Position numbers and translations under genes: made by a program
Shown here: positions 39,101-50,900 of the stretch, one piece after another
Position numbering within the stretch: position 1 is the stretch's first letter
Layout of the letters: each line of letters starts with the position of its first letter
Notes under the pieces: model-generated
Told to the model about the DNA's origin: nothing
Seen by the model: only the letters and a program-made list of their open reading frames with translations
Database searches by the model: none
Source: Acanthaster planci
Taxonomy: Eukaryota > Echinodermata > Asteroidea > Valvatida > Acanthasteridae
DNA length: 64,000 nt
Direction of reading: 5' to 3'
NCBI RefSeq assembly: GCF_001949145.1
Contig: NW_019091421.1
Span: forward strand, 669,453 to 733,452

Positions 39101-40136
39101 TTTTTGCTTATCTAATACAGCTTCAATATTTTTGCAAGGGATATTTAGAATTTCGAACATTAATTTTGAACAAATTAAGACTGGGGTAAAAAAGTTCTGA
39201 TGAAACAAATGAAGTCATTCCTTGCGGGATTAATAAGTGTAAGGTGATGCAATGCAACTGTCCCCATCGCTCGGCGTTGGGCATCTTTATGGAGGAGACT
39301 TGACAAATGGAGTCAATTACAGGTAAAATGGAACATTATCACAAAATGAGGTTATTTTGTTTCCTCTGAAAACTAAATCATTCTGTTTATCTTTATTCAT
39401 TCATAAACAAAGTGCTTTAAAGGTTATCGTAGAAACCATTCTTCAATACCGCAATAGTAGAGATTCCACTTCCGGCTGCACACATGTATGGTGCGCACAC
39501 TGATTTCCTGAGCAACCACTAACAAACTTTTATGAATCAAGTTAAAAAGTAAGAGTTAAACAACAGCAAGGATGGGATAATTCAGGGAGGCGAGCAGGCA
39601 ATCTTTATTTCAATCGGGAAATGTGATAACTACTGCGATAAGAGTAACTAAACATCCTATAGTAATGACACAAATCTTTATCCAATCAAACTTTATCCAA
39701 TTTCAGGATGAATTCAAGCCTGCTGCTAGGAGATGCTCATAAAGGCAGCTATTCCTTTGGCATGGCCATGAACATGGCTGACCATTCTGACTGCACCGAC
39801 TTGGGCCAGAGAGCTAAAATCTATATCATGATGTATGTACATGGAGTGCTCTGCCATTTTACTCCGTATTAATTTCGTTCACTTTTATTTTTAACAAGAT
39901 TGATATCGTTTTTATCATAGGCCCTAAATACTAAAATAATGGAACTATGGAATGATCTAACCTTAGCAATCTTGTCAAACCCCACCCACCACCTACGCCC
40001 ACCCTTAATGCCATTCATTAGCATTACTTCAACCTTCCTGCATTCCCAACATTGTGCGTGCCAACCTGTCCGTATATTGTACCTGCCCGCTTCAAGCTCG
40101 CATATGCCATCCAGTTCCGTGTCAAAATCTTACCAT
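18122..40136 (-). CDS. XPO6: Exportin-6, complete gene, 25 exons, 1159 aa
   Basis: Exportin-6 is an importin-beta-family receptor that carries profilin-actin out of the nucleus with RanGTP. Coding exons in transcript order: 40136-40134, 38293-38203, 36061-35949, 34933-34736, 34243-34084, 33386-33252, 32917-32431, 32019-31893, 31178-31060, 30736-30628, 30370-30278, 29040-28971, 27822-27663, 27409-27317, 27072-26922, 26679-26533, 24586-24397, 23825-23670, 22568-22454, 22206-22147, 21741-21630, 20479-20324, 19977-19879, 19410-19180, 18226-18122. All phases join and the total is exactly 1160 codons with the stop, against about 1125 residues in human. Diagnostic matches to the vertebrate protein: DKMEIRSSLSKFLLSHHK (N-terminal importin-beta-like part), TPPPSPT, LFSWIPLSGNITP, NILILPWPNVPE, HKSHDLLQEEI and the C-terminal LPSFTQNLARLINDLRYYR. 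The protein is HEAT repeats throughout. Exon 7 carries an extra Ser-rich loop. The identification is secure; the one-codon first exon is inferred. Confidence 0.95.
18700..19130. repeat. Nested tRNA-derived SINE fragments in the last intron of XPO6
   Basis: On the minus strand 18846-18783 has a tRNA-like head: GTGGTCGAGCGGTTAAGACG (A box) and GGGTTCAAGTCCCACC (B box), with a weak anticodon-like stem between. The body continues to about 18700 (ACACTTGTGG, GGGCAGGGC). A second copy without its head runs the other way at 18980-19130, and a third tail piece lies at 18905-18980 in reverse. Arms of about 80 bp therefore pair with each other. It is not a functional tRNA gene. Confidence 0.6.
23101..23508. 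mobile_element. MITE with 25 bp terminal inverted repeats in an XPO6 intron
   Basis: The left end starts ATGTGACCTGTCACGACAAA and the right end is its complement with one mismatch (GTGGTGACAGGTCACAT). The 408 bp element lies between XPO6 exons 19 and 18 (22569-23669). No coding capacity is seen and no target duplication is clear. The family is unknown. Confidence 0.55.
27863..28080. mobile_element. piggyBac-like MITE flanked by TTAA
   Basis: It begins TTAACCCTAAC and ends GTTAGGGTTAA, i.e. TTAA target sites with CCCTAAC termini, as in piggyBac-type elements. Subterminal CCTTCCCCATTCACAC is mirrored as GTGTGGTTGGGGAAGG. 218 bp, non-coding, in the intron between XPO6 exons 12 and 13. Confidence 0.6.
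28132..28377. mobile_element. GGGTCATTTC-family MITE with TAAT duplication
   Basis: The arms are GGGTACTTTCAGAAATTAGG and the mirror CCCCTAATTTCTGGAATGACCC. TAAT occurs exactly on both sides (28128-28131 and 28378-28381). The interior arms (TGTCCCTGTTACATCTGACC) are also inverted. It lies next to the piggyBac-like element, in the same XPO6 intron. Confidence 0.65.
29449..29560 (+). repeat. Short tandem duplication in an XPO6 intron
   Basis: The phrase TCTCAGTGTGTACAAACACC followed by TCCGT..GATTGAA and TGCCACAGGACT occurs twice in a row with few differences. It is a simple local duplication without coding sense. Confidence 0.6.
33901..34068 (+). mobile_element. Decayed hAT-like MITE copy in an XPO6 intron
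   Basis: ACAAGACC motifs, the core CAAATGAACGGCACCAAAAG and CTGGTCTTGTGACTGG match the element at 6189-6448 with many changes. Its right end lies about 15 bp from the donor of XPO6 exon 5 at 34083. Confidence 0.5.
35005..35074. mobile_element. 70 bp TTAA-flanked mini-element
   Basis: It begins TTAACCCTAACTCCCTAG and ends CTGTTAGGGTTAA. The termini are the same as in the piggyBac-like MITE at 27863-28080, but only about 60 bp lie between. It is in the XPO6 intron between exons 3 and 4. Confidence 0.5.
36349..36448. mobile_element. piggyBac-like MITE running into an N gap
   Basis: TTAACCCTAACACCCC followed by TTGCTGGCC.., CACCCATATGGGA and GTGCACAGAGGCTGTT repeats the left half of the element at 27863-28080. 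The right half is lost in the gap. Confidence 0.6.
36449..36735. other. Assembly gap of 287 N in an XPO6 intron
   Basis: The run of N starts inside a repeat copy. Reading frames across it are artefacts. XPO6 exons 2 and 3 on either side join in phase, so no coding exon seems to be lost. Confidence 0.98.
37209..37365. mobile_element. GGGTCATTTC-family MITE, internally deleted, with NNN join
   Basis: The left arm GGGTAATCCAGCAATTTGGG and GTCCCTGTCACATCTGACG, and the right arm ACCCCTAATTTCTGTAATTA, match the copies at 28132 and 53731. NNN at 37322-37324 sits in the middle where sequence is missing. Confidence 0.5.
40134..40136 (-). CDS. XPO6: XPO6 exon 1: isolated start codon before an intron
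   Basis: On the minus strand the sequence reads ACCGGAAG-ATG followed at once by GTAAGATTTT, a strong splice donor. Exon 2 (38293-38203) starts in phase 0 after an acceptor and encodes ASNESSLRALE. Joining gives M-ASNESSLRALE, against MASEEASLRALE in vertebrates. That match is the reason for choosing this start. The first intron is 1.84 kb. ACCGGAAG is an ETS-type motif common at housekeeping promoters, so transcription probably starts just upstream. An alternative start exon elsewhere in 38300-41900 cannot be excluded. Confidence 0.7.
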
Positions 40137-41928
40137 CTTCCGGTATCGTTTAACGGCGACTCTCCGTCTGTCTGGGCACTGTACGTCTGTGAATGCGTTG
40201 CTTTAGCCTTCAAAGACCTTTTGCGACTTTCAAACCAAAATTTGGTGGTTCTACGGGCAAATTCTCAGCTCATTTTGCCAGGTTTGCTGCTGACTTCTTC
40301 GCAACCAACGTGTGATGCAACGTAGTGCGCATGACCATGTAGACCGCCCTCCGCCGTTTTTTTTGAGTACTTGCTCGATGCGTGGATCGCTCGTGCGAAT
40401 GTGGAATCACGTGCCTCAGCTGCGGTCAAGGGCAAGCTAGTGATTGGTCAGTAGTAGTAGAAGTTGCCTTCTACCCAAGCAAATATGGAACAGGATATTC
40501 ATTAGCCGTGAGAGGTCCTGTTTGATGTGTTTCGCAAGTGTCACTCTTTTGCCACTTATTTCACAGAAAACATTGCAACGGAATAACACGATGACACGAA
40601 TGTAGATTTCAGAGTATCAACACAATCCTCCAATCTCAAAGATTCGTTTCAGTGCAGTGCACTTTGGAGTGCCCCCCCCATTTGAAATCCTTGAATAATG
40701 TCCGTTGTAACGCAGCTGCAAATTATTCTCTTGTTGAGGCCCCCTTGAAAATATCTGTGCACCCCGGGTCCTCCCGGAAATTTAGCATTAGTTACGCCCC
40801 TGTTCCGCTGTCTATTTGTTTGCAGACTAAATCAGTAAAGTTTTGTGTGTGTTTTTCATCGAGCACATTCATCCATTCATCTGTATTTGAAAAACAAACA
40901 AACAAACAAACAACAAAACTTTACCCACTTGATGACACTTGTCAAGGTGTTGTTTCCAAACCATGCAAACCCCAGAATAGAGTACTTCTCTGTAAGGTGG
41001 GGGTGATCAGGGGCGGATCCAGAATTTTTCCGGGGGGTCAGGCCAGAGACTTTTTTAAATCTCTCAGTTTTGCGGCCAAGCGGAAACGACGATGAAACAT
41101 TTTACGTGCCAATAGTATTGGTGCGCTTTAGTTATTTTATTATTTTTCCCATTTTTTTCTTGTTTGGCTCAGAGCGGGGAGGGGGTACACCCCCAACACC
41201 CTCTGGATCCGCACCTGGGGATGGACGAAAAATGCACTTCATTCAACTTAATGATACTTTAGGTACCTACATAATAAAAAATCAAACAGCATGGTAAGGA
41301 ATAAACGATGCAAAAATCAATTTTGTGAGCAGACGGCGAGAGAACAGTGACGGCTTCCAAGCTCTTTGAAATTGGAATCATAATAACCAAAACATCATCT
41401 CAGCGTGAGGTCTAAGTTTTCTCTATCAAACAATACCCAGCCGGTTGATTGGCTGTTTGCCAATTAATCAATAATTTGACTTCGCCGTGGAACAGAAAAG
41501 TCGATATTTATCAGCAAATGAGATGACGTCATTTTGAACGGCTTCTTTAATGTCCAAATAATGCTGCCGTGCTGGCAGTTGTTTTTCAAGTATGGTTAGG
41601 CTTGAGAAAGGTCGACTGACTGATTGCAAGCGAAATCGCTATCCACTGATATAAGAGAGATTGATTTATGATTCACTATTCTTTTATTATTTAAATTCCA
41701 GTAGTTTTTCTCACTAAAATTTACAGAGAGTTTGGCACTCACAGTTCGTGGAACTGCTGTAAGTTATTTTCCAATGAAATTGATGAAGTAACTGATATTT
41801 TAAACAATTCGATGGATATTATTAACTGATTAAGTCACATGATCTGCCGACAGTTCAGTTTTTGCAGGCTCCGCCCACAATAGGGACATCATGATCGCCT
41901 TCTGGGTACCGTCCTATCACACATAAAA
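40137..41928. promoter_or_regulatory. Shared divergent promoter region of XPO6 and UBE2O
   Basis: The 1.8 kb between the two start codons has no coding exon that I can support. On the XPO6 side ACCGGAAG (ETS-like) abuts the ATG. On the UBE2O side the start context is AAAAATGGCGTC, which fits the YY1-type AANATGGCG motif seen around start codons of housekeeping genes. No TATA box is placed convincingly. A MITE at 41008-41217 lies inside, so much of the spacer is probably not regulatory. Transcription start sites are not determinable from sequence alone. Confidence 0.35.
41008..41217. mobile_element. hAT-like MITE in the XPO6/UBE2O promoter spacer
   Basis: It starts CAGGGGCGGATCCAG and ends CTGGATCCGCACCTG, near-perfect inverted termini of the CAGGGG type common in hAT elements. 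About 210 bp, non-coding. I could not see a clean 8 bp duplication. Confidence 0.55.
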
Positions 41929-44900
41929 ATGGCGTCTACCTTGTTCGAGGAAGATATTGTACAGCGTAGTCATCGCGGCACATTGCAACTTGGTCTTGTC
42001 GTACGGAACTACGATGGCTACAGCAGCGTAGACGATTCAGAAGATGAGGAGGAGAGGATCAAGAAAGGTTTTGTCAGGGTGGCCTGGTACCCAAAGGGGA
42101 GAGAAAATGTTTTGCCGGAGAAAAAGGTAGGGCCTAGGCCCACCCCCCCATCATGCCCATTATTTATGTACTGATGTAGGCCCTAGCTTGGCCTAGCCCA
42201 GGTGGACTCCCTGACCGTTCTACGTTACCTTTACGGAGGGAATCCAGGATATAAACACGATAAAGGGTCTACAATGAGGCGAAATATTTTATAACTAAAA
42301 CGTTCAACACTTTTTCCTTTTCCAAGGAGCCGGCCAATTTCATGTCTGTAACTCCTGTCAATTTCTACTGGCAGGTACGCCTACGGTGGGTCACGATGTG
42401 GGTTAAGATTAGAAATTTGACGCATCACCACTACAGACAGAAACAGAAAAAAATATGAATTCTTTTCATTGTTGTGGACTGTTTTCAGCTGTTCTCCGGT
42501 GCATGCATACAGCATTAGTACATTTATATAATATACATGTAGCTCTATCACTCTATGCATGAAGTTTGTACAGTGTGCGTGCACAAGTATTGGGCGTTCA
42601 AGATTCTGGGCTGCATACACGTACATGATGTACATAAAGCACGCACAACCACAATGGGGATTGTAAATTTGGGGACCCTGTTCCTATAATTAGAACTCAG
42701 AAGGGAGAGCTACATTTTAACTTTTGAATTCACCTTGGTAGATAACTGTGACATCATGTTCAATAACTGCAGGGTTGGTGTTGTCAAAAAGGGCTGGGTT
42801 TTGAGTTTTGAGGGAAATTATGAGGGGAAACTGAGAGTGTTTTAACACATGACACATGGTGGATTCAAATTTGCTGTTAGTTTATCAGTAAGGAAGTCAC
42901 AATGTCTCACAATTTACAATTTGAAATTTCCAAAAAATGAGGTCAATGCAACAAAGAGAGAGTTGCCTTTTTTTTTTAATTACAAATTGGTGTTGGACTT
43001 ATTCACCTCCCCATAGATTCACGCATGAAATGCATGAATTGTTTGCCCTCTTATCCCATTATGCAAAGAGAATGTCAAATTTAAGGTTTATTACAGAATA
43101 ACTTAGCCTTTTTTGGTATTTGAATACTCTTGATTTGAAGAAGACGTCATTGTAAATGTTTGTAATAACCTACATATACATACCAACGCTAAAGGGCTCT
43201 ATCACAATGAACTGCACTGCAGGCATGCTCCTTAGTCGGTCGGTTAGGGGTTGACAAATTATAGGGGCTGATGCTTCAGGCTATTACATCCTGTCAGCAG
43301 TCAATCCGACAGGCAACCAGTTTTCAAAACTTGTGCACAAACAGAATGTGAAATAAACTTATTTTCATGACAGTGACCAGTCATAAATGTCTTGCTAATT
43401 TTGTCAAAACACAAAAATGGAAGCTTATTAAATCTATGATTAGCCCATGATAGTCGACATTGGTGGTTTGTTGTGGAAGTGTCCCTCTCACAGTGGCAGG
43501 TAAATGCAAACATCTACAATGCTTTGAAACCAAAACTAGTATGTGAAGTGGACATGGACCTAATTTGGCCTAGCGACCAAAAAGGAAGATAAAGAATTCA
43601 ATGGCTACCCTCCATTCTGTCATATTATGTCTCACCTGCCCATGTCTCTGTCAGCGCAGCGAATACATGTAGTTACCTCTCCAGATGGTGGTTGCCCATA
43701 ATGCATTTTTGTGCCGCGATTATAAAGGTTGAGTGAATTGTTGAAGATCAGGTTGCACATGGTCAGCAAGGTCATGAAGGTGTATTCTGGCAGATTATTA
43801 CATGTACATCGCTGTGCTCACCAATATCCAGGCCAGTTTTCACAAGTTTAACTGAAGCATCACACTGATGCTAGAGTGTAGGTCATGTGAAATGTAACAG
43901 CACATGATCAGGTCCATCAGCAAGAATTTTTCAGTGTGGTTTGAGTTTCAATGTTTCTGCAAATGATTCTTATATGAGCCAAAGCGGGAAGAAACAATAT
44001 GATGACATTGTTTGCATGCTTGCTCTTCTTTGGAAGTACGTTATGCGGTGATGAGGACGTTCGTCATTCATGTACTTCTGATTCATTCTTTGCAGGTAAG
44101 CCTGTACGATCGCTCGCTAATGCCAGGCGATGCTGTAAGACGTGACCAGGAGGGCTCACAGCGAGGGATCGTTCGCTCCGTTCACGTGTCTTGCCATCTT
44201 CAGGTTGTACGCACTAAACAAATGATCTACGATGTGTGCAGCCAGGACCTTGAGAATATAATGGTCAGTGTCTCCAATACCTCAGAAACTGGTTTTTTTT
44301 TTTGAAAAACAATAATAAAGATGTGTCAATTAACAAAAGAAAACAAAAACCTTTAACCCTACCTCCCGTGTGACCTTTTTGCTAGGCACGCTCCTCAATC
44401 CTTCAAAATCCACTGATTATCTATGCAAAAAATGGCACCCGGCCTCAATCCTCCTAAATCCATCCATATTTCATGCAAATGCTCCTTTAAGGGCTGCCTA
44501 CTTCCTCAATCTTTCAAAATCTTCTGGCAGTTCCTGCCATTGTGTAGGGGCAGTGTGAATAGTATCCGTGACCACTATGAAGGATTTCACATATGATGTA
44601 CACGTAGGCATGAATTTGTGCATGGCCCAGCAAAAACAACACAAGGTCTAACCCACAACCTTGACGCATTGCGTCCTTTGCAATCAGCCACATTGTTTTG
44701 GCATTCTTCCTCAATCCTCAAAAACCACCCAGAGGATTTTGGGAGGAGGGTTAGGGTTTTAGAGAACCGGAAAGGAGCACAAACTTACTCCTTCATTAAA
44801 TAAAAGTAATTGTTATATTGCGATACAAATATATGAAGTACTTGATATGTTTTCAGTCCCACTCTTTATGTACATATAATGTAATTTATTGTTATTTTTT

Positions 44901-47900
44901 TTTGTTCCATGTGTAGATGTATACACCTGGGTGCCATGTCGTCATGGGGTCTTGGATTGGAGTAGTTAGAAATATCTATGTGGAGCTAATCGTGCGGCTT
45001 AAAAATGGAGCCAGGTAACGGTTATTCTGATGGTGGTTTTTACCTATTCTTTGGTATATTCTGGTGTTGGAAAACTCGGTTACAGTATTTTGACCCTAAG
45101 ACATAATGCACCTAGCATATACTTGCTTCTAGATCGGTTATGTCCTCTGTGCATTTACAAGACATGGAGTGATTTTGACTCAGCAAAAGTGTCCCTTTGG
45201 GGCGACGTACCCTGCAACTGTTGAGGCTTTCACACACACATGGCACAGAGAACGCACCACCATGTGCCCACTTAAAATAAGTCCACCCCACTGGTCTCTC
45301 TCCTTGCTGCAGGTGAAGGATGACTTTTTGCAGGGAGTGGATACCATGTTGCAGAGGTCCTTTTAAATCAGTTAAGACATTGGCTGACATGGTGTCCATA
45401 CTTCTACAGGATAGATTTTACAAATCAGAAAACTGTATGAAGTGTTATACAGGGTTACACAGTGGGAGACATTTGTAGTCTGCACATTGCGGGAAGTCTT
45501 GAACAATCTTAGGAAGGTAGCACGAATGTTCCATTTGTTGTGCCATATTTCTGCAGGTGTACCCTCTCCGATGACAGCGCCTGCAGATTGACTGATATCC
45601 ATGACACGGATGACGATGTAAGGCCAATGTTTAGTCAAATGTTATATCCTCACCTTATTCAGTATGTTGATTCTTAAGCAATGAGTGCACTTGTCAATCA
45701 CCAAGTTCACCGCAGCAAAGCTTTCCTCACTTTTCATCTTCAGGCGACACGTTGGAAAATTTGATTTTGTTGTCAGTCCTAGCACAACTTCATCCCCTAC
45801 ATTTTGAGGGAAAAAAAGGACTAAGCTTTACCCAGGACCCTGAGGAAGATAGTCCACCCAGACTTACGTTGAAATGTTCTCCCCTTTCATTGAAGGCTTC
45901 TGTATTCAGCTGCGACAGCTTCTACCCTGGTCAGGTCCTGCGAGGTCCAGCCACAACTTTCAAGAACACAGCATGGCTCAGCGGGCAGCAGCCCATACTT
46001 GGCAGCAAAGCTAACTTCACCGTTACCGTGGAAGAGGTGACACATTTTGAATAGCATTTTCAACGGTGTGGTCTCGCACGCTTATAGCGACACTGAATGA
46101 ATACAAAAATCTACCAACGTAGTCTGTATGATAACCATTTTTCTTCTTTCAGTAACTGTTGTTTAAGCTGAGCATCTTTCTCTGGAACTGTCTGTCTGGT
46201 TTTTTTTCTCGGCAACAGGTTAATGTTGTGGAGCTTGAGGTTCACTGGCAGACTAGGGGTCTCTGCAGATATCCTGCTGGAGACTGCACTGATTCCAATC
46301 AGCTGCAGCCACCTCCAAGAAGAGTCTCAAAGGACATACTTCCAAGGTACAGTACAGTGGGGTTTTTTTGGGGGGGGGTAGTATACCAGTGAACTGAGTT
46401 GTAGCTACGCTGGCTGCGGCAGATGTGGTCGCCCAGCTCTCATAGTCCCTGCCCGGCACTCCGGGTAATTTTTAGCCTGACCGCCTGGCACGTATTTCAT
46501 TCCCTGAAATGGTAAACTTTCTACAAAATCTCAAAATTTCTCATGTACTTGTATGTTCCTATCTTTAGCAATTATAAGATATTTCTGTTTAATTCCTTGT
46601 TTTAAAACTGCAAAAACACTGAAGTAAGCTTAAAATTATGAACCAATCCAGGCCTTGAAATGAACAACGGCAGCCATATGACCACATATCCCAACACATG
46701 AGGCCGGCTTCCCATGCAGTTATTCCCTGTCCTGTACAAATACGTATACATGATGCATGTAGTGTGTACACATATGAATGAACAAATAAACAAAAGCTCA
46801 GCTCCGATGTGCGCCAGTACTTCAAGCAGTAACACCCCCGCTGCGCAAATAAATGTCTGTGGTCATGCAATCACATTCCAGCCGGAGTAGGTACAGCAGA
46901 TTGACGCGTAGTATCAACTGACTTCCTCTTTCTCAGAACTTGTATGCGTGGTACACAATTCACTTTGAAGTCTGTGTACGAGGCAAATGATGATCATAAT
47001 ATGCATGCGCATGCTCATGTTTTCGCACAGATTGTCGAAACGTTTTCGACAAATGGATCTGCCTTCGCCTGCTCAAAGGTCTAAAAATATTTTTTGTTTT
47101 GACAGGACAGTGTTTTGACAGCTAGACAGCGTACGCAGATAAATCAATCTAGAATTATGGCACAAAAAAACTATACTGTTATATACTGTTATTAAAATTA
47201 TTATACTGTTAAAAAAATACTAGAAAATTGTTGTTTAATCCTGTGTTAATTTTTATTTATTCATAATTCCATGCTTTACAAACACAAATTACACTTTATA
47301 ACATGCCTCAAAAACCTGATTTCCCCCCTGAAAAACCCAAGTATTGTGGAGCTTTAGAAGGGCTCTGCCCCCTCGACCCCCACTGGGGCATTGCCCCTGG
47401 AGCCCACCAGGAGCTCTTGAACAGGCCCCTGGACCCCTGGCCATGATCCGTAAGAGCTCCTCGCGCTGTGATTTGCCAAAATATTACCCGATATTAAATT
47501 TGGCCTGGTGGCAACCCTGCCTGTGAATGATACTCAAAAGCCCAGAATCAGATATTGTTTTTGTTTTGAATTCCTTTTTGGACCATCTAGATCTATTTGT
47601 ATGTTTGTAGTCTCTGTTTTCCAATTTCATATTTCCCCTAGAGTCAGACCGCTGTCATACTTCATTGCTGCCAGTATACAAATTGGCGACAAAGTAATGT
47701 ACAAAGTCAGGCCGGGAGATCTAGCTTATCCTAAAGCAGTGCCTCGCGGCAGCTTGGATTGTTATGTCCAACCATCCAAGGGGGAAGGTAGTGGGGCATC
47801 AACTGCTGTCAAGGGTGCCGAGTGTGGCCTGGAGGCCCTGACATCACAGGGAAATGCAAACGAGGAGCCGAAACAGAGACCTGAACTTGCCCAGAAGGAT

Positions 47901-50900
47901 AGCAGCGAAGGGAGTGTTGATTTGAAATTGACTACCAGTACAGGAACCGGATGTGTGGAAAACCCGGATCAGTGCATGCACGGTTTATTAACTACACAAG
48001 CTGATAGGCCTGAGGAGAACCCATCAGGCCAGTGCATGGCAGGAAGTATATCAGGGTCTAAAGGCACAGCCTCTGCCGTGCAAGAATCCCAATCCGCGGA
48101 AGGAGGAGCCTCAGAAGATTCACTAGGAGCTTTTGCAGCAACTCCAGGAGAAGCACAAGCTGCTTCATTTGAGCCGAAGGGAATCCTCAGATTGCAGGAT
48201 GGCTTTGCTTCTAATCAGTCCAAACTGGATAAGAAAGCAGCAAAAGGTGATCTGGATAAGCAAAAGCCTTCAGAATCCACAGCAGAGGGTAAGGATGAGC
48301 TGCTGGCCAGGGCCGAGGAGCTGAAGGTGGGTCTGTCCAGGGATGTGGACCTCCTCGGGGAGCTGCATCGAGAGCTTTGCGATGCCTCCGACAGCGTCAC
48401 AGACATTGCAAGAAACTTCCGGACGCTGCTGCAACGCGCCACCAATGAGTCCGCCCGAGAGATCAGTGGACAGGTTGCACGTCTCCTTGAGTCGCAGGGG
48501 AAACTCCAGCAGCAGATCCTGATGACGGAGGGCCTTCTTGTGGACAGCAAGAAGAGCCTCAAGGAGCTGGATGAAATCGAGATGGAGACCCGGGGCGCCA
48601 CCGCATCTGGGAAAACTGCTGTCGGCAAAAGCCTCAGGAAGGTCAGGGCACTGTCTGCCAAGAACAGAGGTAGGAGAAAATTGGATGATGATAGAGATTC
48701 AGATCAGTCCTCGGAAGATCGCGAGGAGGAGGAGGATTCCTCGGACGGGCTGGATGACAGTGATGACACAGACTCCAATGCCTCATCGAAAGGAGAGAGT
48801 CGACGATACAAGGTAGTGTCCAGCCTCCTCCACCGACACACCAGGAAGCAGCATAAACGCCTGGCTTCCAAACGCCGACCACCTCCTAAGCCCCTAGAGA
48901 TTGGTGAACGAGTGTGTGTCGAAGTCACCCACACTAGAACTTTGGTAGATGTCATGTGGCAGGTAAGATGGGCTCACTTCAAAGTTTTGTCTTTTACTCC
49001 TCAATACACCAACCAAGCTTCAAGTTCTGTTTCTAAACGCATCTTTTGTCAGGATATCGGTGAATAACACAAAATGTGCTTGTGTACAGAATGTGAACAT
49101 TTGTTTGGCAACCAGTTGCACTCACTGCATGATTCTTGCTGTGTCAGGTTACCCATCAAAGTGCCCCCAGCTGTTTTTTTCCCTCCCTCATGTAAATGCT
49201 TGATGCAGTGTGATTGAAGAGAGTTCAGTGCACGTTATTGGTGATTCTCATGTCCTTCCAGGATGGTACATTACAAAAGGGAGTGGTGTCCACAGACCTT
49301 TTTCCTGACCACCAGCTGGACGAGCTTGAGTTCTTTCCTGGAGACTTTGTCACCAAGAATAATGGTAAAGTTTTTTGCCCCGTACTTTTAGTGTTGATCG
49401 GTTTATGATTGATTCAGTACACAGCAATGCAAAACATCAGTTAACCGTTACAGTTTGGGTGTACATCTAGGTGAATATATAGGTTGTAATGATAATTGTA
49501 CAGTGAAAACAAGATGGGTTAATTCTCAAGGAAAGTCACAAAATCTGCCCTAAAATTTACAAAAACATCACTTGCATGTTTATCATTCAGTTTGAAGTCC
49601 TTTTTGTCTCTAGGAAACAAATGTTCTTGATCAAGGTCAGACATTCCACCAGTGGTATAAAAATGAGTTATTTTCTGGGCTATGTATAACCAAGCACAGG
49701 TTGTTCATTAAACCTAATGAAGTGGACTCTTTTTCCAAACAAGGGGAGTGAGACAGCTTATTTCTTTCTGGACTTGTTTTGGTTTCAGAGGATCTTGAGA
49801 ATGTCTATGGTCTGGTCTGCAAGACAGACCACAAGGAGAGAACGTGTCTAGTCCAGTGGATCATGAGGCCAAACCAACAGTGCAATGTGTAAGTTTTAAC
49901 ACCAGATCATAAAGGCCCATTTCTGTCACAAAGCCGTAAGTCTGTAGCAGAGTTGGAGTATATATCTTGAGAAACCGGCTTTGTTATCTTGGAATCTGTT
50001 GAATATAGCTGGACTGTAGTATGTAATTTAGCCTGTTGTAGCATTATGGTGTTTTCTTGTGGTTTCAGACCCACACCAGTCAACTCGGAGGAGGTGAGTG
50101 TCTATGAGCTGACACCCCACCCAGACTTCACCTTCAACGTGGGGGACGTGATCGTGAGGATAGCCGACAGCAGGCACGGGATTGCAGCCCTGAAGAAAGG
50201 AAAGCCCGACCCTAGAGGAGTCCACCCATGTACCCAGGTGGGTGACTCTGACACCCAGAGAGGCAATGGTGCACCCCATCTTACCCGAGCTAGTGCCAAT
50301 ACTGCTGAGCTGGGTACCCAGACAGACAACCATTTACTCGGAGGGAATCAGGCTGGGACCCATGCCATTGAATCAGACACCCAAGTGGGTCACTCTGATG
50401 CCCGGATGGGTAATCACATTACCCAAGAGGGTAATGCTAGCAGCAACATTGATGTCTCTGGTAACAAGTCGTGTAATTCTGATGCTCAGATCACTACACC
50501 AGGCGATCAGTTGAGACCCAGCGATACTACAATAAACAACCGCGATGTCCCATTTTGTAGTCCAGATGGTATTCAGGCCAGCAGCAAGATTGACAGCCCA
50601 AAAGAGGAGAACCAGCATACAGAAACAACACTCTCACACGCCGGTGTAAAAGAACCACAGATCAACTCCTTTGCACCAGACCATATAGAGGAAGGATGCC
50701 CTGTAGAGCAGGTGTTTCAAACTGATGAATGTGGATCAACTCGAGGAGGGACCCACGATTCTGACGATGCAGGAATGGCCAATGTCCATCGCATGAATTT
50801 GGCTAATTTGGAAAACTTTAATGCAGAGGCGTCGAAAGAAGACAGCATTTCCTCCTCGAAGGTTGAGAATTGCCAGGCTACTCAGGAAGCAGCAGTACCT

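Noticed and set aside
39939-40325. 128-codon open frame on the plus strand
   Set aside because: It overlaps XPO6 exon 1 and the promoter region and has no recognisable domain.
47344-47641. Upstream extension of the UBE2O exon 7 open frame
   Set aside because: Codons before 47642 lie before the acceptor TTTCCCCTAG and do not match the family; phase with exon 6 requires a start at 47642.
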